Assembly: GCA_017656345.1 (NCBI GenBank)
Contig: JACDNZ010000020.1
Span: 1-32,715, forward strand
Length of the DNA: 32,715 nucleotides
Source: Thermosipho sp. (in: thermotogales)
GTDB lineage: Bacteria; Thermotogota; Thermotogae; Thermotogales; Fervidobacteriaceae
Reading direction: 5' to 3'
In this document: piece after piece, positions 8,911-18,664 of the stretch
Position numbering within the stretch: position 1 is the first letter of the stretch
Layout: each line of letters starts with the position of its first letter
The notes under the pieces: model-generated
What the model was told of the DNA's origin: nothing
The model's database searches: none
The model's input: only the letters and a program-made list of their open reading frames with translations
Program-made: the position numbers and the translations under genes

Positions 8911-9520
8911 GCAACACTCCTATATATTTTTTATCTTCCAATAAATAATTCCTGAAACCACTTTCCCCATATAGTCCCAAAACATTCGATAACATTATTA
9001 ACTCGTCAGAACCGTATAGATATGTTTTTTTCAAACCATTATCTTCAATAATAATTACTATTAATGAATCTTTTTTTGGATAAGTATTGAATAATTCTTT
9101 ATAATTTTTTACAAGTTGTTTTCTAACAAATTCACTGAAATATTCTGCTGATAAATTTTCTTCAAAAATTCCATTAACCAAATATGCTTCTCTAAAATAC
9201 TTAATTTTTCTCATATAAACTGCTTGAGGTTTTACACCAAAAAAATCCACTGAAATGATTTTCCCAATTATTTTAGGGAGTTCACTACTATAAAATGTTT
9301 TCAAAATTAGAACAGCATTCTCTTTAAGATACACACCATCTTTAGTCTTTAATTTTTTTCTTGATAGAAAACCTGAAAAATTGTAATTTACTAAACCAAT
9401 ACTTTTAAAAATATTGTCCAGAATAATCAAATAATTTTTTGGCAACAATAATGGATAATTAAAAGTAAATTTTATATATATTTTTACTCCCACTTTTTCT
9501 CTAATGTCACTATTACCCAT
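8891..9520 (-). CDS. Cas6-like paralogue lacking the catalytic His and G-rich loop
   Basis: Product function is unknown, but it aligns by eye along its length to the neighbouring Cas6. LLPKNYLIILDNIFKSI matches LPTNYNHILQATILNLI. VRKQLVKNYKELFNTYP matches LEKNIVKKYKAIHKKEP. GSDELIMLSNVLGL matches GDSELLKIAYETGL. The segment holding Cas6 H41 (IHDQGF) has no counterpart, and the glycine-rich loop is reduced to YGESGFRNYLL, so nuclease activity is unlikely. It may be a structural RAMP subunit, a repeat-binding protein or a decaying duplicate. The ATG at 9520 overlaps csm5 by 37 bases and has a poor ribosome site. A GTG at 9493 would begin where Cas6 begins and may be the true start. Confidence 0.65.
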   Translation of the reverse strand: MGNSDIREKVGVKIYIKFTFNYPLLLPKNYLIILDNIFKSIGLVNYNFSGFLSRKKLKTKDGVYLKENAVLILKTFYSSELPKIIGKIISVDFFGVKPQAVYMRKIKYFREAYLVNGIFEENLSAEYFSEFVRKQLVKNYKELFNTYPKKDSLIVIIIEDNGLKKTYLYGSDELIMLSNVLGLYGESGFRNYLLEDKKYIGVLHDEVSS

Positions 9521-10563
9521 CCTAATGGCTTTAACACCCCATTCTCATTAATAATTCTTCTAGTTTTCGGAAAAAAGTTTGGATCATATTTTGAGCCTCT
9601 ATTACGCACTAAACGCTTTAATAGCAATACTTGTTGAGAATTAAGTTTATTAACAAGTGTTTTTGAATAATACCCTGTTGAAAAACCTAATTGAAGTAAA
9701 AATTGATTCTCATTAAGTTTAATATTAAGCAAAGAATTGTAAAATTTTTCAAGCTGCTGTATCTTTCTTTCTCTCATAATTTTCATTTCCATATTTATAT
9801 ATTTTCTAACACCATCTTTAACTTTCTGAACAAATTCGTGTAAAATAGCTAAATTCTTGAAATAATTACTAAAATCGGAATTTTCAAAATATTCATAATT
9901 TCCAAAACTTAACTCTCCGGATAACTTTGTCCCTTTATCAAGCACCTCTGAATACAAATTCATTACTTTTCTTTTTTTTGAAAGATTATATATCTCAATT
10001 GGCTTAATTTTCAAAATATGAGGATTTAAAGGTGAAGTATCTGAAATTCTCAAAAATTTAAATGGAGACTCATAAGAATTACCAAATAATTTCCCTTCAA
10101 CTTGTTTGTCAAATGTTTTAGGGTTGACTTTCCCTTTGCTTGGTTTTAATGATTCTAGTTGCTGGGTATATCTATCTTCCAAATTATTACCCCGAATTAA
10201 AAAAGTCCTAATCGCACCTTTTATTGAAGAACCTGGAATTAAAGGTTTACCACATGTTTTGATAAACTCTTTAATCCTAACTCTACGATCAATATAACCA
10301 TTTATTTCATTTTTAATGTAATTTCTATAGTTTATATTTAAACGCCTAAAAGCCTCTTTCAATTTATACTCATTTTCTAAAATTCGTGGGTCCAAAATAA
10401 CCAAATCCACAAATTTTTGTTCATTTTTAAATAATTTTTCAAAATCAATAATATATGCTTTATTCCCTTCTCTTAAAATTTCAAAATTCATTATTTCTTT
10501 GCCTGAGGTTATTGAAACAGGTGTTAAAATTTCAATTTCATACTTATAATTTTTAAATTTCAT
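9484..10563 (-). CDS. csm5: Type III-A RAMP subunit Csm5
   Basis: Csm5 caps the Csm backbone at the 3' end of the crRNA and recruits nucleases for crRNA trimming in studied type III-A systems. The N-terminal RAMP fold begins YEIEILTPVSITSGKEI, and the hallmark KPLIPGSSIKGAIRT follows near residue 120. The 359-residue length is normal for Csm5. One base separates it from the csm4 stop, and GGAGG lies about 12 bases before the ATG, so it is co-translated. The central part is rich in Lys and Asn and diverged, as is usual for this subunit. Confidence 0.92.
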   Translation of the reverse strand: MKFKNYKYEIEILTPVSITSGKEIMNFEILREGNKAYIIDFEKLFKNEQKFVDLVILDPRILENEYKLKEAFRRLNINYRNYIKNEINGYIDRRVRIKEFIKTCGKPLIPGSSIKGAIRTFLIRGNNLEDRYTQQLESLKPSKGKVNPKTFDKQVEGKLFGNSYESPFKFLRISDTSPLNPHILKIKPIEIYNLSKKRKVMNLYSEVLDKGTKLSGELSFGNYEYFENSDFSNYFKNLAILHEFVQKVKDGVRKYINMEMKIMRERKIQQLEKFYNSLLNIKLNENQFLLQLGFSTGYYSKTLVNKLNSQQVLLLKRLVRNRGSKYDPNFFPKTRRIINENGVLKPLGWVIVTLEKKWE

Positions 10564-10564
10564 T

Positions 10565-11500
10565 TTATTCTTGTGCCTCCTTTTTTATTGGTATTAAATA
10601 GGCACGTCCATATTTGTATATTCTATGATGTTCGAAACCAATTGGTGTAACATCTACTATAGTCCCTTTCACATGCTTTTTGAAAATAGTTCCCTCACTT
10701 AAAAACCTAACTAAAGGATGTTTTAAAGTTGTGTTGTAAGGTGAAAAAATATACCCAGTTCGTTCAGAGATTTTATACGCTAAAACACTTTTCAACTCTT
10801 CATTATTTTTCGGATAATAGGTAGATAACAGTAAGTATATACCAGTTTCGGTATTACCAAACGCTATTTCATCAATTTCAAAATCAAATGCACCATATCC
10901 ATAAGTTCTTTCACCACCAATTCCTTCATCACTTAATAAGTGTAAAGCCGCAAATATCTCTTTTTTTATACTCTCATCAAGTGACAGATAAAACCAAAGT
11001 CCACTTTCATCAACAAATCTTGTAGCAGCCATATAATAAATAGTGGTTTCTTGAGTAATTCTATCCAAAGCTATTCTTGGCCTTTCTTCTACAAACACAA
11101 AATCTTTAATTGATTTACCTGAAAACGCAAAATTACCTTCTATCACAGGATTTTCAACTTCTTTTTCTAAATATTCTTTAGTAACATATTCTAACTTTTT
11201 GATCTTTTTAAAATCATAGTAATTATCTAATCCAAATTTGTAGCCCAAAGGTTTTGGATAAAAAAACTTATTTTTGTAGTAAAAAAATGCTGAAGAAATT
11301 ATGAATGAATTACTATCATTTATTATGAAATCAAGTAATTTTTTCGTTTGTTTTTCCCCAAATAATAAATTGTAAGCATTTATTATTCCTGAAAACAAAG
11401 TATCAGAATGGATAATTGATGAAACTAAATTATACTCTCCATCTTTATATCCAATATGAATTGGCATTTTAAATTTCAACCTTATTCTATAATCTTTCAT
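10565..11500 (-). CDS. csm4: Type III-A RAMP subunit Csm4
   Basis: Csm4 binds the 5' tag of the crRNA and anchors Cas10 to the Csm backbone. The protein opens with the RAMP strand YRIRLKFKMPIHIGYKDGEY, followed by IIHSDTLFSGIINAY, a typical Csm4 signature. The glycine-rich loop GGERTYGYGAFDF occurs near residue 200. I place the start at the ATG at 11500. It lies four bases after the csm3 stop and has GGGGAT seven bases upstream. The ATG at 11515 would add only MGIDI inside csm3. The length is 311 residues. Confidence 0.93.
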   Translation of the reverse strand: MKDYRIRLKFKMPIHIGYKDGEYNLVSSIIHSDTLFSGIINAYNLLFGEKQTKKLLDFIINDSNSFIISSAFFYYKNKFFYPKPLGYKFGLDNYYDFKKIKKLEYVTKEYLEKEVENPVIEGNFAFSGKSIKDFVFVEERPRIALDRITQETTIYYMAATRFVDESGLWFYLSLDESIKKEIFAALHLLSDEGIGGERTYGYGAFDFEIDEIAFGNTETGIYLLLSTYYPKNNEELKSVLAYKISERTGYIFSPYNTTLKHPLVRFLSEGTIFKKHVKGTIVDVTPIGFEHHRIYKYGRAYLIPIKKEAQE

Positions 11501-11504
11501 AATA

Positions 11505-12320
11505 TCAATCCCCATTCTCTATTAGCTTATTTTCAATTTCCTCCCAATTAATTTTTTCAGTTAAATTCTCTAAACTTAAAAGGATTTTTTCTCCAGATTC
11601 GCCAAGATAGAATTTTTTATCCCTATAAACAACTTTCAAATTTTCAAATTTTATTTTTCCATATCCTCTCGAACCTGCACCACCCAAATAATCATCCTCC
11701 AATAACTTCAAAGCAACAAATAATTCTTTTAAATATTTCGTATTATCATCATTGAATGTATTTATAACAAATTCTACTTTAAATTTTGTACCCGCAGGGA
11801 CTCTTTCATTAAACCTTGGATTAGCAAATGATGTAATTCTATCAAGTGAGTTCTCAGGTTTAACTTCAGTATAATTTGTATCCAAATATTGCAGCATTTC
11901 ATTAGTAATACTTGTTTCGTCCAACATAGCATCTCTTACGATTAATCTAGTAGGCATTAAATTTTCAAAATCCTTTTTTATATTATTTACAAACTTATGT
12001 TCACCATGATTCCTTCCAAATAAATTACAAACAGGACAGTCTTCATCATCACACATATGCATTCTTATTTGATTCTTCCCACCCTTAGTAATTACAAGTT
12101 CATTTGCATTTATCTTTTCATGATAATATTCCATTAAACTTCTTAATTTTCCCTTCAAGCTTGAACCTGGAATGTAAGGTTTACCAAACGCATCTTTTAT
12201 TACTGGATTATCAATCCCACCAATTTCCATTGTATTTTCTTCGGTACCTATATGTAATCCCGTTATAAGTACTATATCAGCTTTAATATAAAATTTTCCT
12301 TCAAATTTAATTTCTTTCAT
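11505..12320 (-). CDS. csm3: Type III-A backbone subunit and target RNase Csm3
   Basis: Csm3 forms the repeated backbone on the crRNA and cuts bound target RNA every six bases. The catalytic aspartate of the family is present as D37 in GGIDNPVIKD. The RAMP hallmark KPYIPGSSLKGKLRSLMEYY follows, then a zinc-binding-like HMCDDEDCPVCNLFG. The C-terminal glycine-rich loop GGAGSRGYGKIKF is intact. The 271-residue length is somewhat above the shortest family members but normal for thermophile versions. GGGGG lies just before the ATG, 20 bases after csm2. Target RNA cleavage is expected to work. Confidence 0.95.
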   Translation of the reverse strand: MKEIKFEGKFYIKADIVLITGLHIGTEENTMEIGGIDNPVIKDAFGKPYIPGSSLKGKLRSLMEYYHEKINANELVITKGGKNQIRMHMCDDEDCPVCNLFGRNHGEHKFVNNIKKDFENLMPTRLIVRDAMLDETSITNEMLQYLDTNYTEVKPENSLDRITSFANPRFNERVPAGTKFKVEFVINTFNDDNTKYLKELFVALKLLEDDYLGGAGSRGYGKIKFENLKVVYRDKKFYLGESGEKILLSLENLTEKINWEEIENKLIENGD

Positions 12321-12340
12321 CTTAATACCCCCTTTTTAAA

Positions 12341-12727
12341 TCAAGAATTATAAAATTTATGATAAGCCACTAAAGCTTCGAAAAAATCCTTAAATCTCTT
12401 TAAAGCATCTTTATTACTCTCAGATATCACTAAAACCATGTTCTTAATTGATTCAGAGAAATCTTTTAAAACCTTTTCATTGTATCGATTAAGTGATCTA
12501 TAAATACTATAAAGAAAAACAGCCAAAAATTTCTTTGTTTCATATTTGAATTTATCATCGTCTAATGGTATTTTCTTGACCTCATTAAAAAATTTTCTTA
12601 ATTGATTTGAATTTACACTCTCAGATATATATTTTGCCAACTCTTCCGAATAACTAAACAGCAGCTTTCCTTCTTCATCTAACTTAGGATCCAGTATTTG
12701 TTCTGCTGTTTTCTTATCTATCAACAT
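12341..12727 (-). CDS. csm2: Type III-A small subunit Csm2
   Basis: Csm2 is the small helical subunit that lines the target-binding channel next to Csm3. The 128-residue, largely helical protein (LLFSYSEELAKYISESVNSNQLRKFF, then FLAVFLYSIYRS) matches the family's size and its usual place between cas10 and csm3. Small subunits diverge fast, so the call rests on position, length and the SNQLRKFF segment. It overlaps the cas10 3' end by 14 bases, with GGAGGGGG upstream of its ATG. Confidence 0.88.
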   Translation of the reverse strand: MLIDKKTAEQILDPKLDEEGKLLFSYSEELAKYISESVNSNQLRKFFNEVKKIPLDDDKFKYETKKFLAVFLYSIYRSLNRYNEKVLKDFSESIKNMVLVISESNKDALKRFKDFFEALVAYHKFYNS

Positions 12728-15038
12728 ATTCCCCCTCCTTCACCTCATACTCAACCCAATATGTAACTGAATAGAGATTATCATATAATTTGTTCTCATT
12801 TTTAAGAATTTTCTCCAAAAATTCCATAATTTTTCTTTTAGCATTTTTATATGATTCACCAAGCTTTGTAAAATAATAAAACAGTCTCCATACCCTGAAA
12901 AATTCACCTTGTTTTGATTGTTTATAATTCTCAAACATCATTCTCAGAATCCGAATAATATTCTTTGTGACTTTCATTTCAATTATTTCCTTCAAAGATT
13001 CTTTTATGTCGCAATACTTGTCAAATTCTTCCCAACCAATTATGTCGCCAAAAAAGTATAATGCATTTTTTGAAACACCATTTCTTTCATACTCCTTTGC
13101 CATATCAAGCTTTCTACCTGATTCATTTGCTACCCTATAAACAGGATATTTTCTTGCTGGAGCAACTTCAATTGCCATTGAAATTGAAATTGCTGGATTA
13201 TCTCCACAAAATTTTTTGAATTCATTTTCTAGCTTCCATGCTAAATATGGTAAATCACTCCAAGGCCCCAATATAAAGAAATCATCGCCACCAGAATAAA
13301 TAACACTACAATTTGGAAATTCATTCCTTATGATATCTTCTAAAAACTTTCCAAAAAATACCTCAATCTCCTGAGATAAAGTAGCTTTTTTAGAAAGTGG
13401 TACATTATTTCCTAAACCTATTCCAAAAATCTTTCCTAAATTATCAACATCCCCTCGTAACACCCCCCATTTTTTTATACCATTTGATTTGTAAGCAATT
13501 GTTTCCAAATCAGCTACTTTACCATCCTCAGTTTTCAAAACATAATTTGCTGATTTTATGTAAAATACATTATTTTTCAAGTCAATATTTTCAGCTTTTC
13601 TAATCAAAAATGCACCTTCTTTATCGCTACTGTAAAACTCTAATTTATAACCAAATGCTTTAAAAATATCGTTAATATTTTTAATCTTTTCTACTACATT
13701 TTCATATCTAACAAACTTAAAAGACTTCATTTTTACTAACTTATCTCCTAACTCTGCAAAAGAATCACAGAATTCACAAATTTCCTCTTTTAGTTTTCTA
13801 CGACAATAGGGGCATGAATCTTGTGAAATTGGCTTTAACTCAAAAATTTTCTCAGGCTTCGACAATATCAAAGATTCAAGTTTTCTATTTTTCTTTTCCT
13901 CCATTTTTCTTGAAATTTTTCCGTAAATATCCTCATTAAGTTCTTTAAAAGTAATTTTTTCACCAATTAAATTAACAACTAATTCCAAACCATGCGCATT
14001 AAACATAATCTCGTCAATCCTTCTTTGATACTCATCAAGTCTATCAATAGTTTTTGCTGGCACTAATAAGTAAAAATGGCCTCCACCATTATATAGAATA
14101 TTACTAATTGAAAGTCCTTCATTTTCAATGATGAACTTTGCTACAATTTCAAGCAAATAAGTTACGTAAAACGATCTTCCTCGTAATTTTTTAATAGCAT
14201 GCTCTTGTGAAACATTATAGATAAAACTTTGTATCCCTGAAACATCACCTTTAATGATTCCAAGAACTTGCAAATTTGTTGCTGAATCAACACTTTCCAA
14301 TTCGCTGAGTATAGCTTCATTATCATTGATTAATTCTTTCTCATATTGTTTAAAAATTGATACAGCAATAGCCGCTGTTGTGCTAAGATGTGAAAATAGC
14401 GAAATATCTGGTTCAGAATAATAAAATGCTGATGGAATATTCGAAGTAAACTCTTTAAGAACATAATACAAATGCTCAAATAATGGGGAAGAGATTTTTA
14501 TTTGTTCTTCATTATAATTTAAATATTTTTTCGATATGAAATTTATGGTTTCATTAAATTCCTCCCAAAGACTTCTATACGAAACCTCAACATTATTTTC
14601 TTCACTATTTAACAGTTCACCAAAAGTAGACAACTTTGTAATAGGTTTGTATTTACCTGTTTTTTTCTCACCAAATGAGACTAAAGATAACATTGATTTC
14701 ATATTTTTTATCTTCTCATCATACGAAGATGTTTCTGTTCTTTCTTCTGCAGATAAATGATCGGCTATCTTTACAATCCTTGATAAAATATTTCTAGGAT
14801 TATGATGATTTAAAATTGCTCCGCCAACCTCATCCTTAAAAGGAAGCCCAGAATTTTCATAAAAAAATGCTCCCCATTCCTGATGCCTTGGACCGTAAAC
14901 ACCTGCTTCATCTATAAAATACTTGTATCTTTCACTAACTTCTTTTTTCAACGAAGTAATATTTGCTCTCTGAAAAAATTTACCAATATCGTGAAAAATA
15001 CTCGCCAAAAAAACCTTCTCGGTAGATATTTTCCCCAT
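12714..15038 (-). CDS. csm1: Cas10/Csm1, HD nuclease and cyclic oligoadenylate synthase
   Basis: This is the large subunit and signal generator of the Csm complex. The N-terminal HD domain has H16-D17 in FHDIGKF, with further histidines in LNHHNPRN and ADHLSAEER, so target-activated DNase activity is plausible. A first cyclase-like domain contains NGGGHFYLLVP. A zinc ribbon CPYCRRKLKEEICEFC follows. The second palm domain has an intact GGDD at residues 583-586 (YSGGDDFFILG), the active site for making cyclic oligoadenylates from ATP. The 774-residue length is normal. GGGGTGA precedes the ATG. Intact GGDD agrees with two apparent cOA-responsive effectors directly upstream. Confidence 0.96.
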   Translation of the reverse strand: MGKISTEKVFLASIFHDIGKFFQRANITSLKKEVSERYKYFIDEAGVYGPRHQEWGAFFYENSGLPFKDEVGGAILNHHNPRNILSRIVKIADHLSAEERTETSSYDEKIKNMKSMLSLVSFGEKKTGKYKPITKLSTFGELLNSEENNVEVSYRSLWEEFNETINFISKKYLNYNEEQIKISSPLFEHLYYVLKEFTSNIPSAFYYSEPDISLFSHLSTTAAIAVSIFKQYEKELINDNEAILSELESVDSATNLQVLGIIKGDVSGIQSFIYNVSQEHAIKKLRGRSFYVTYLLEIVAKFIIENEGLSISNILYNGGGHFYLLVPAKTIDRLDEYQRRIDEIMFNAHGLELVVNLIGEKITFKELNEDIYGKISRKMEEKKNRKLESLILSKPEKIFELKPISQDSCPYCRRKLKEEICEFCDSFAELGDKLVKMKSFKFVRYENVVEKIKNINDIFKAFGYKLEFYSSDKEGAFLIRKAENIDLKNNVFYIKSANYVLKTEDGKVADLETIAYKSNGIKKWGVLRGDVDNLGKIFGIGLGNNVPLSKKATLSQEIEVFFGKFLEDIIRNEFPNCSVIYSGGDDFFILGPWSDLPYLAWKLENEFKKFCGDNPAISISMAIEVAPARKYPVYRVANESGRKLDMAKEYERNGVSKNALYFFGDIIGWEEFDKYCDIKESLKEIIEMKVTKNIIRILRMMFENYKQSKQGEFFRVWRLFYYFTKLGESYKNAKRKIMEFLEKILKNENKLYDNLYSVTYWVEYEVKEGEYVDR

Positions 15039-15052
15039 ACTTTCACCCCTTA

Positions 15053-16429
15053 TTAAATCCGTCTTGATATACTAATAATTTTGCCAACATCTGGAATTAT
15101 GTACACATTATTATCTGTTTTATGAATTTTAAAAGTTTTATTTGACATACCAGCATGAGCCAAAAAGTTTCTTTTCTCATCATATGTCGGATCAAACTTA
15201 TTTGTTGAAAAATCCTTTAAAACTAATGCATTAAAATTTTTCAAATCAAAATCAAATATACCTTTCTCTAATTTCGAAATGTAAAACTCCAGTTTCTTTA
15301 TTTCTTTGTTTAAGAAAATTGAAACCTGGGTATTATTACTACTGTTTTTCTCAACCTTCCAAATGCTTTCCGTTATTTCTTTTAATTTCTCAAATGTAAT
15401 GTTATCCAGCTTTACTTCCCCAAAAATTCTTTCAAAATATTGTCTAAACAAATCAGCGAAAATTATATTCTTTACTCCTTCTAAAATCTTTAATTTGCGG
15501 ACAATTCTATATTTGTTATCTTCAAATTTCACAGTAGCTATACCTGTTTTATACGTATTAAAAATCTCTTCCATCAATTCAGCATAATTAACTTTTTTTA
15601 CCATCAAAATAAGCAAAAGCGGTAATCCATAATAAATAGATTTCAACATTAAAAATGAATTCTCAAATATACTTTCAATTTTTCCCTTAACTAAATTTCT
15701 TACCCTTTTTTCAAAAATTCCTAAAACCTTTTTACCAAACTCTTGCTTTTCATTCTTAGTAACTTCATCAATAAACTCAAAAAACTTATTTTTAGACTCA
15801 ACATTAAAATTAATGTTGGGAGAAATTTCACTGTTTTCAATAACATGAACATTTAAATAATTAATTTGTTTTTCATTTTTTAAATATATTGGTTCAGAAT
15901 TAGTAACAATCAATTTCACATGCTTGAAATAAGCTAAAAGTTGTAAAACATCAATTAAAGCCCGATATAAAATATTTGATTGAAAATTTATACCAAAAGT
16001 AATATCAAACACAACCTCCAATTTTTCAGAATTAAGCACATCTTCGCTGGAAAATATCTTATACAAGTAATACAAAGTCATAAAATACGAATCTGTTATA
16101 GCCCCACGATATTCATATTTTCCATCATTAAATGTACCAACCCCAGGAATAACAAACATATCAAAATTGCTAATTTGAGCATGAGTCCTGAAATACTCAG
16201 AATAATCCTCTTTAAGTAGGTTAATTAACTGTTCGTAATCAAAACCATTTATATCAAAAGAAACTAAAGTATCTAAAATAAACACTGATGTTTTTTCGAT
16301 ACCAAAAAAATCAATTAACGTTTTTGGAAGAAAATTCCCATGAGCTTCCATTTCATCAAATTTCATATAATACTTGACATTATCCTGATAAATTTTTTTC
16401 AACCCTAACATTGTAATCAAAAGCTTCAT
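15053..16429 (-). CDS. csx1: Csx1/Csm6-like CARF-HEPN ribonuclease
   Basis: This ancillary type III effector should bind cyclic oligoadenylate with its N-terminal CARF domain and degrade RNA with its C-terminal HEPN domain. The CARF part opens with MKLLITMLGL and contains FDITFGINFQSN (residues about 138-150), typical of the Csx1 group. Near the C-terminus the HEPN motif RNFLAH provides R420 and H425 (R-x4-H). At 458 residues it is in the usual size range. Its ATG directly follows the calpL stop, with GGGGGAG upstream, and cas10 begins 14 bases after it. The name could equally be given as Csm6-like, since the families intergrade. Confidence 0.9.
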   Translation of the reverse strand: MKLLITMLGLKKIYQDNVKYYMKFDEMEAHGNFLPKTLIDFFGIEKTSVFILDTLVSFDINGFDYEQLINLLKEDYSEYFRTHAQISNFDMFVIPGVGTFNDGKYEYRGAITDSYFMTLYYLYKIFSSEDVLNSEKLEVVFDITFGINFQSNILYRALIDVLQLLAYFKHVKLIVTNSEPIYLKNEKQINYLNVHVIENSEISPNINFNVESKNKFFEFIDEVTKNEKQEFGKKVLGIFEKRVRNLVKGKIESIFENSFLMLKSIYYGLPLLLILMVKKVNYAELMEEIFNTYKTGIATVKFEDNKYRIVRKLKILEGVKNIIFADLFRQYFERIFGEVKLDNITFEKLKEITESIWKVEKNSSNNTQVSIFLNKEIKKLEFYISKLEKGIFDFDLKNFNALVLKDFSTNKFDPTYDEKRNFLAHAGMSNKTFKIHKTDNNVYIIPDVGKIISISRRI

Positions 16430-17869
16430 TTAACTCCCCCTTATTTCTTCAATCTTATATACTTCTATATAAGTTCCTGTAGTTTTATCAAAATGAAAAA
16501 TTGAACCTTTTGAAAAATCACCATAGGCCATGCCTATCCCTAAAGCTAATGGTACAGGACAGCTAAGGAAAAAATACACTTTATTACACTTTGTTTCAAA
16601 ATGAATATTCTGGGTTATTGACATAATCTCCGAAACAAATTCATCCCATCTTACTGGTGGAAGAGATCCACCACCGGCCTTAGGCTCAATAAGCACAACT
16701 TTGGAATTTAAGTTATTAGTTCTAATATAATCTAAGACACTGTCATATAAATTATGCGAAGCAAGATAAACAACAAAAGCACAATTTTCACCATTACCTG
16801 TTATGGAATATTTTAAATGCTTATATTTTTTGACTATAGTCTTTATTTTTCTTACATTATCAGTCAAATCAATAACGGGAAAATATTTCCCCTGTTTGTG
16901 ATATACAACCAAAGGATTCTGTGCCCCTATTGCAATTCCTAGTCCCATTGCCAAAGCCGCAGGCCCAATGATAGCAATGTGTGGAATTCCTTTATTGGAA
17001 ATCACTTGATATACAACTCTATATAATTCATTCAATATTTTTCCCCATTCATTCTTATTAATTTCTTTTCTTACATAAACTCTTTTAGTATCGTATATTC
17101 TTTCAAATAAATTAATAAACTTCATTGGAAAATTCCTTGAAACTTCTTCCTTTAAATCCATATAGGCTGCTTCTATATAATCATCATTAAATTCTTTAAG
17201 AACCAAAAGAATTGGTATATGATATTCTTTTGCTTCAAAAAACTCTTTTAGTTCAAAAATATTATCAACATCAAATGCAGTAATTAATTTCAAGTTATTC
17301 TGTTGAGAAATCTCTTCTTTAAAACTTAAAAATTCTAAATTTTTCTTTACAGTACCATCTAAAGCAACTTCGCCAGAAAAAGCTAAATTACTTGGTATTC
17401 TTTTTGTTAAAGCAGCTATTGAAACTGCCATTTCGAATGAATTACCACTAAAATTACTATCAAAAATAACACCTAATTTTTTCCCAACTATCTCCTCTAT
17501 TTTTTTTATTTCATTCTCTACGTCTGAAATATTCGTAAATGTATCACTTGTCTCAAACACCATTACTTTAACAACCTTCCCTCTGCCAGAACCATTCACA
17601 ATAGGGAATTTTGCTTCTACATAATCATTCCTGTAAAAATCAAAAATAATTTCTTCATTATTTTCAAAAAACTGCTTCAGCAAACTTTCCGGAATAGTTT
17701 TTTCTTTTTTCTCATGCATTTTTTTCATAATTTCATAAAAAACTTTATTCTTTTCGGAGATATTTTTTAACTTCAAATACGCCTCAATTGCTTCTCGAAT
17801 GGTAAGTTGATCAATTTTCAAAAAATATAAAAAATCTTCCAAACTATTTTTTAAAACATTTGAGTACAT
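16430..17869 (-). CDS. calpL: CalpL, SAVED-Lon protease effector of type III CRISPR
   Basis: CalpL is a CRISPR-associated Lon protease. In Sulfurihydrogenibium it binds cA4 through a SAVED domain, oligomerises and cuts CalpT, freeing the sigma factor CalpS. Here residues about 100-240 resemble the Lon proteolytic domain: SGNSFEMAVSIAALTKRIPS supplies the likely nucleophile S144, followed by FSGEVALDGTV and K184 in LSFKEE as the dyad lysine. The 40-residue separation fits Lon. Residues about 295-470 form a SAVED domain (HIAIIGPAALAMGLGIAIGA, then FFLSCPVPLALGIGMAYGDF). There is no AAA+ module. TGATG joins it to calpT, with GAGGTGAT as ribosome site, so the two are coupled. Both catalytic residues are present, so activity is expected. 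Confidence 0.9.
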   Translation of the reverse strand: MYSNVLKNSLEDFLYFLKIDQLTIREAIEAYLKLKNISEKNKVFYEIMKKMHEKKEKTIPESLLKQFFENNEEIIFDFYRNDYVEAKFPIVNGSGRGKVVKVMVFETSDTFTNISDVENEIKKIEEIVGKKLGVIFDSNFSGNSFEMAVSIAALTKRIPSNLAFSGEVALDGTVKKNLEFLSFKEEISQQNNLKLITAFDVDNIFELKEFFEAKEYHIPILLVLKEFNDDYIEAAYMDLKEEVSRNFPMKFINLFERIYDTKRVYVRKEINKNEWGKILNELYRVVYQVISNKGIPHIAIIGPAALAMGLGIAIGAQNPLVVYHKQGKYFPVIDLTDNVRKIKTIVKKYKHLKYSITGNGENCAFVVYLASHNLYDSVLDYIRTNNLNSKVVLIEPKAGGGSLPPVRWDEFVSEIMSITQNIHFETKCNKVYFFLSCPVPLALGIGMAYGDFSKGSIFHFDKTTGTYIEVYKIEEIRGS

Positions 17870-18648
17870 CAGTGTATCACCTCTATTTTTAGATATCTTA
17901 ATATATCAGATTTTGACAATCCTTTAATATTTTCCACTATGAAAACCTCTGGAATAACTCCTTCAAAAATTTTTTCATTTCTAAAATAAATTTTTCCTTT
18001 TTTTCCAGCTAACTCATCTTCTGGATATAACCTCAAAATTTCTCCATCAATAATCCCGAGGAAATTTTCACCTCTTATTCCCTGTGTAGCTGCTACTAAC
18101 AATTCTTCATTATAATTTTCAATCAAATGTCTGGGAAAGCTGATTCTTATTATCTTCTCTTCTTCTGATATCTTCTCTTCCATTTTTGTGAAAAACAAAT
18201 CATAAAGTGGTAAAAGCTTTTCAGTTTCTAAGTTAAAAAACTCTTCACGTGGACCTGTATAGATTTCTTCACTTAAAAATTCTAAATTATCTCTAATTTT
18301 TTTGATATCTTTATAATCACTTACTTTTTCACAATATAAGCTACTAAAATCTTCAAACATATAAAAAACAATGTGAGTTAATGCAACTTCTTCAGCCAAA
18401 TGCCCAATTTTTATCCTTAAAGCTCCCGGACTTGCTAAAAAGAGTTCTGGAGTTAGATATACACATTCATTTAAATCTTCGTTTTTATCAATCACAATTC
18501 CATATATTGGAAAATAATTAGTGTATATGACAAAAATATCACCAATATTTAATGGTAAACCATCTGTTGGTTTAAATGTAATAGTATTCAAATCGATATT
18601 TCCAGTAAATTTTTTGTACATTTCCAGTTCCTTTTTTAGAAATTCCAT
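17869..18648 (-). CDS. calpT: CalpT-like MazF-fold anti-sigma and protease substrate
   Basis: In the described system CalpT is a MazF homologue that holds the sigma factor CalpS and is the substrate of CalpL. The identification here rests on position between calpS and calpL, a fitting size (259 residues) and a MazF-like barrel segment (LPLNIGDIFVIYTNYFPIYGIVID, then CVYLTPELF). A helical middle with many acidic residues leads to a second small beta domain (NFLGIIDGEILRLYP, GKKGKIYFRNEKIFEG). No RNase residues of MazF are obvious, so it is probably not a toxin. I chose the ATG at 18648, with GGGAGG five bases upstream and 16 bases after the calpS stop. A longer frame from 18702 would overlap calpS. 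The cleavage site cannot be read from sequence. Confidence 0.75.
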   Translation of the reverse strand: MEFLKKELEMYKKFTGNIDLNTITFKPTDGLPLNIGDIFVIYTNYFPIYGIVIDKNEDLNECVYLTPELFLASPGALRIKIGHLAEEVALTHIVFYMFEDFSSLYCEKVSDYKDIKKIRDNLEFLSEEIYTGPREEFFNLETEKLLPLYDLFFTKMEEKISEEEKIIRISFPRHLIENYNEELLVAATQGIRGENFLGIIDGEILRLYPEDELAGKKGKIYFRNEKIFEGVIPEVFIVENIKGLSKSDILRYLKIEVIH

Positions 18649-18664
18649 ACTAACCTCCCAAAAA

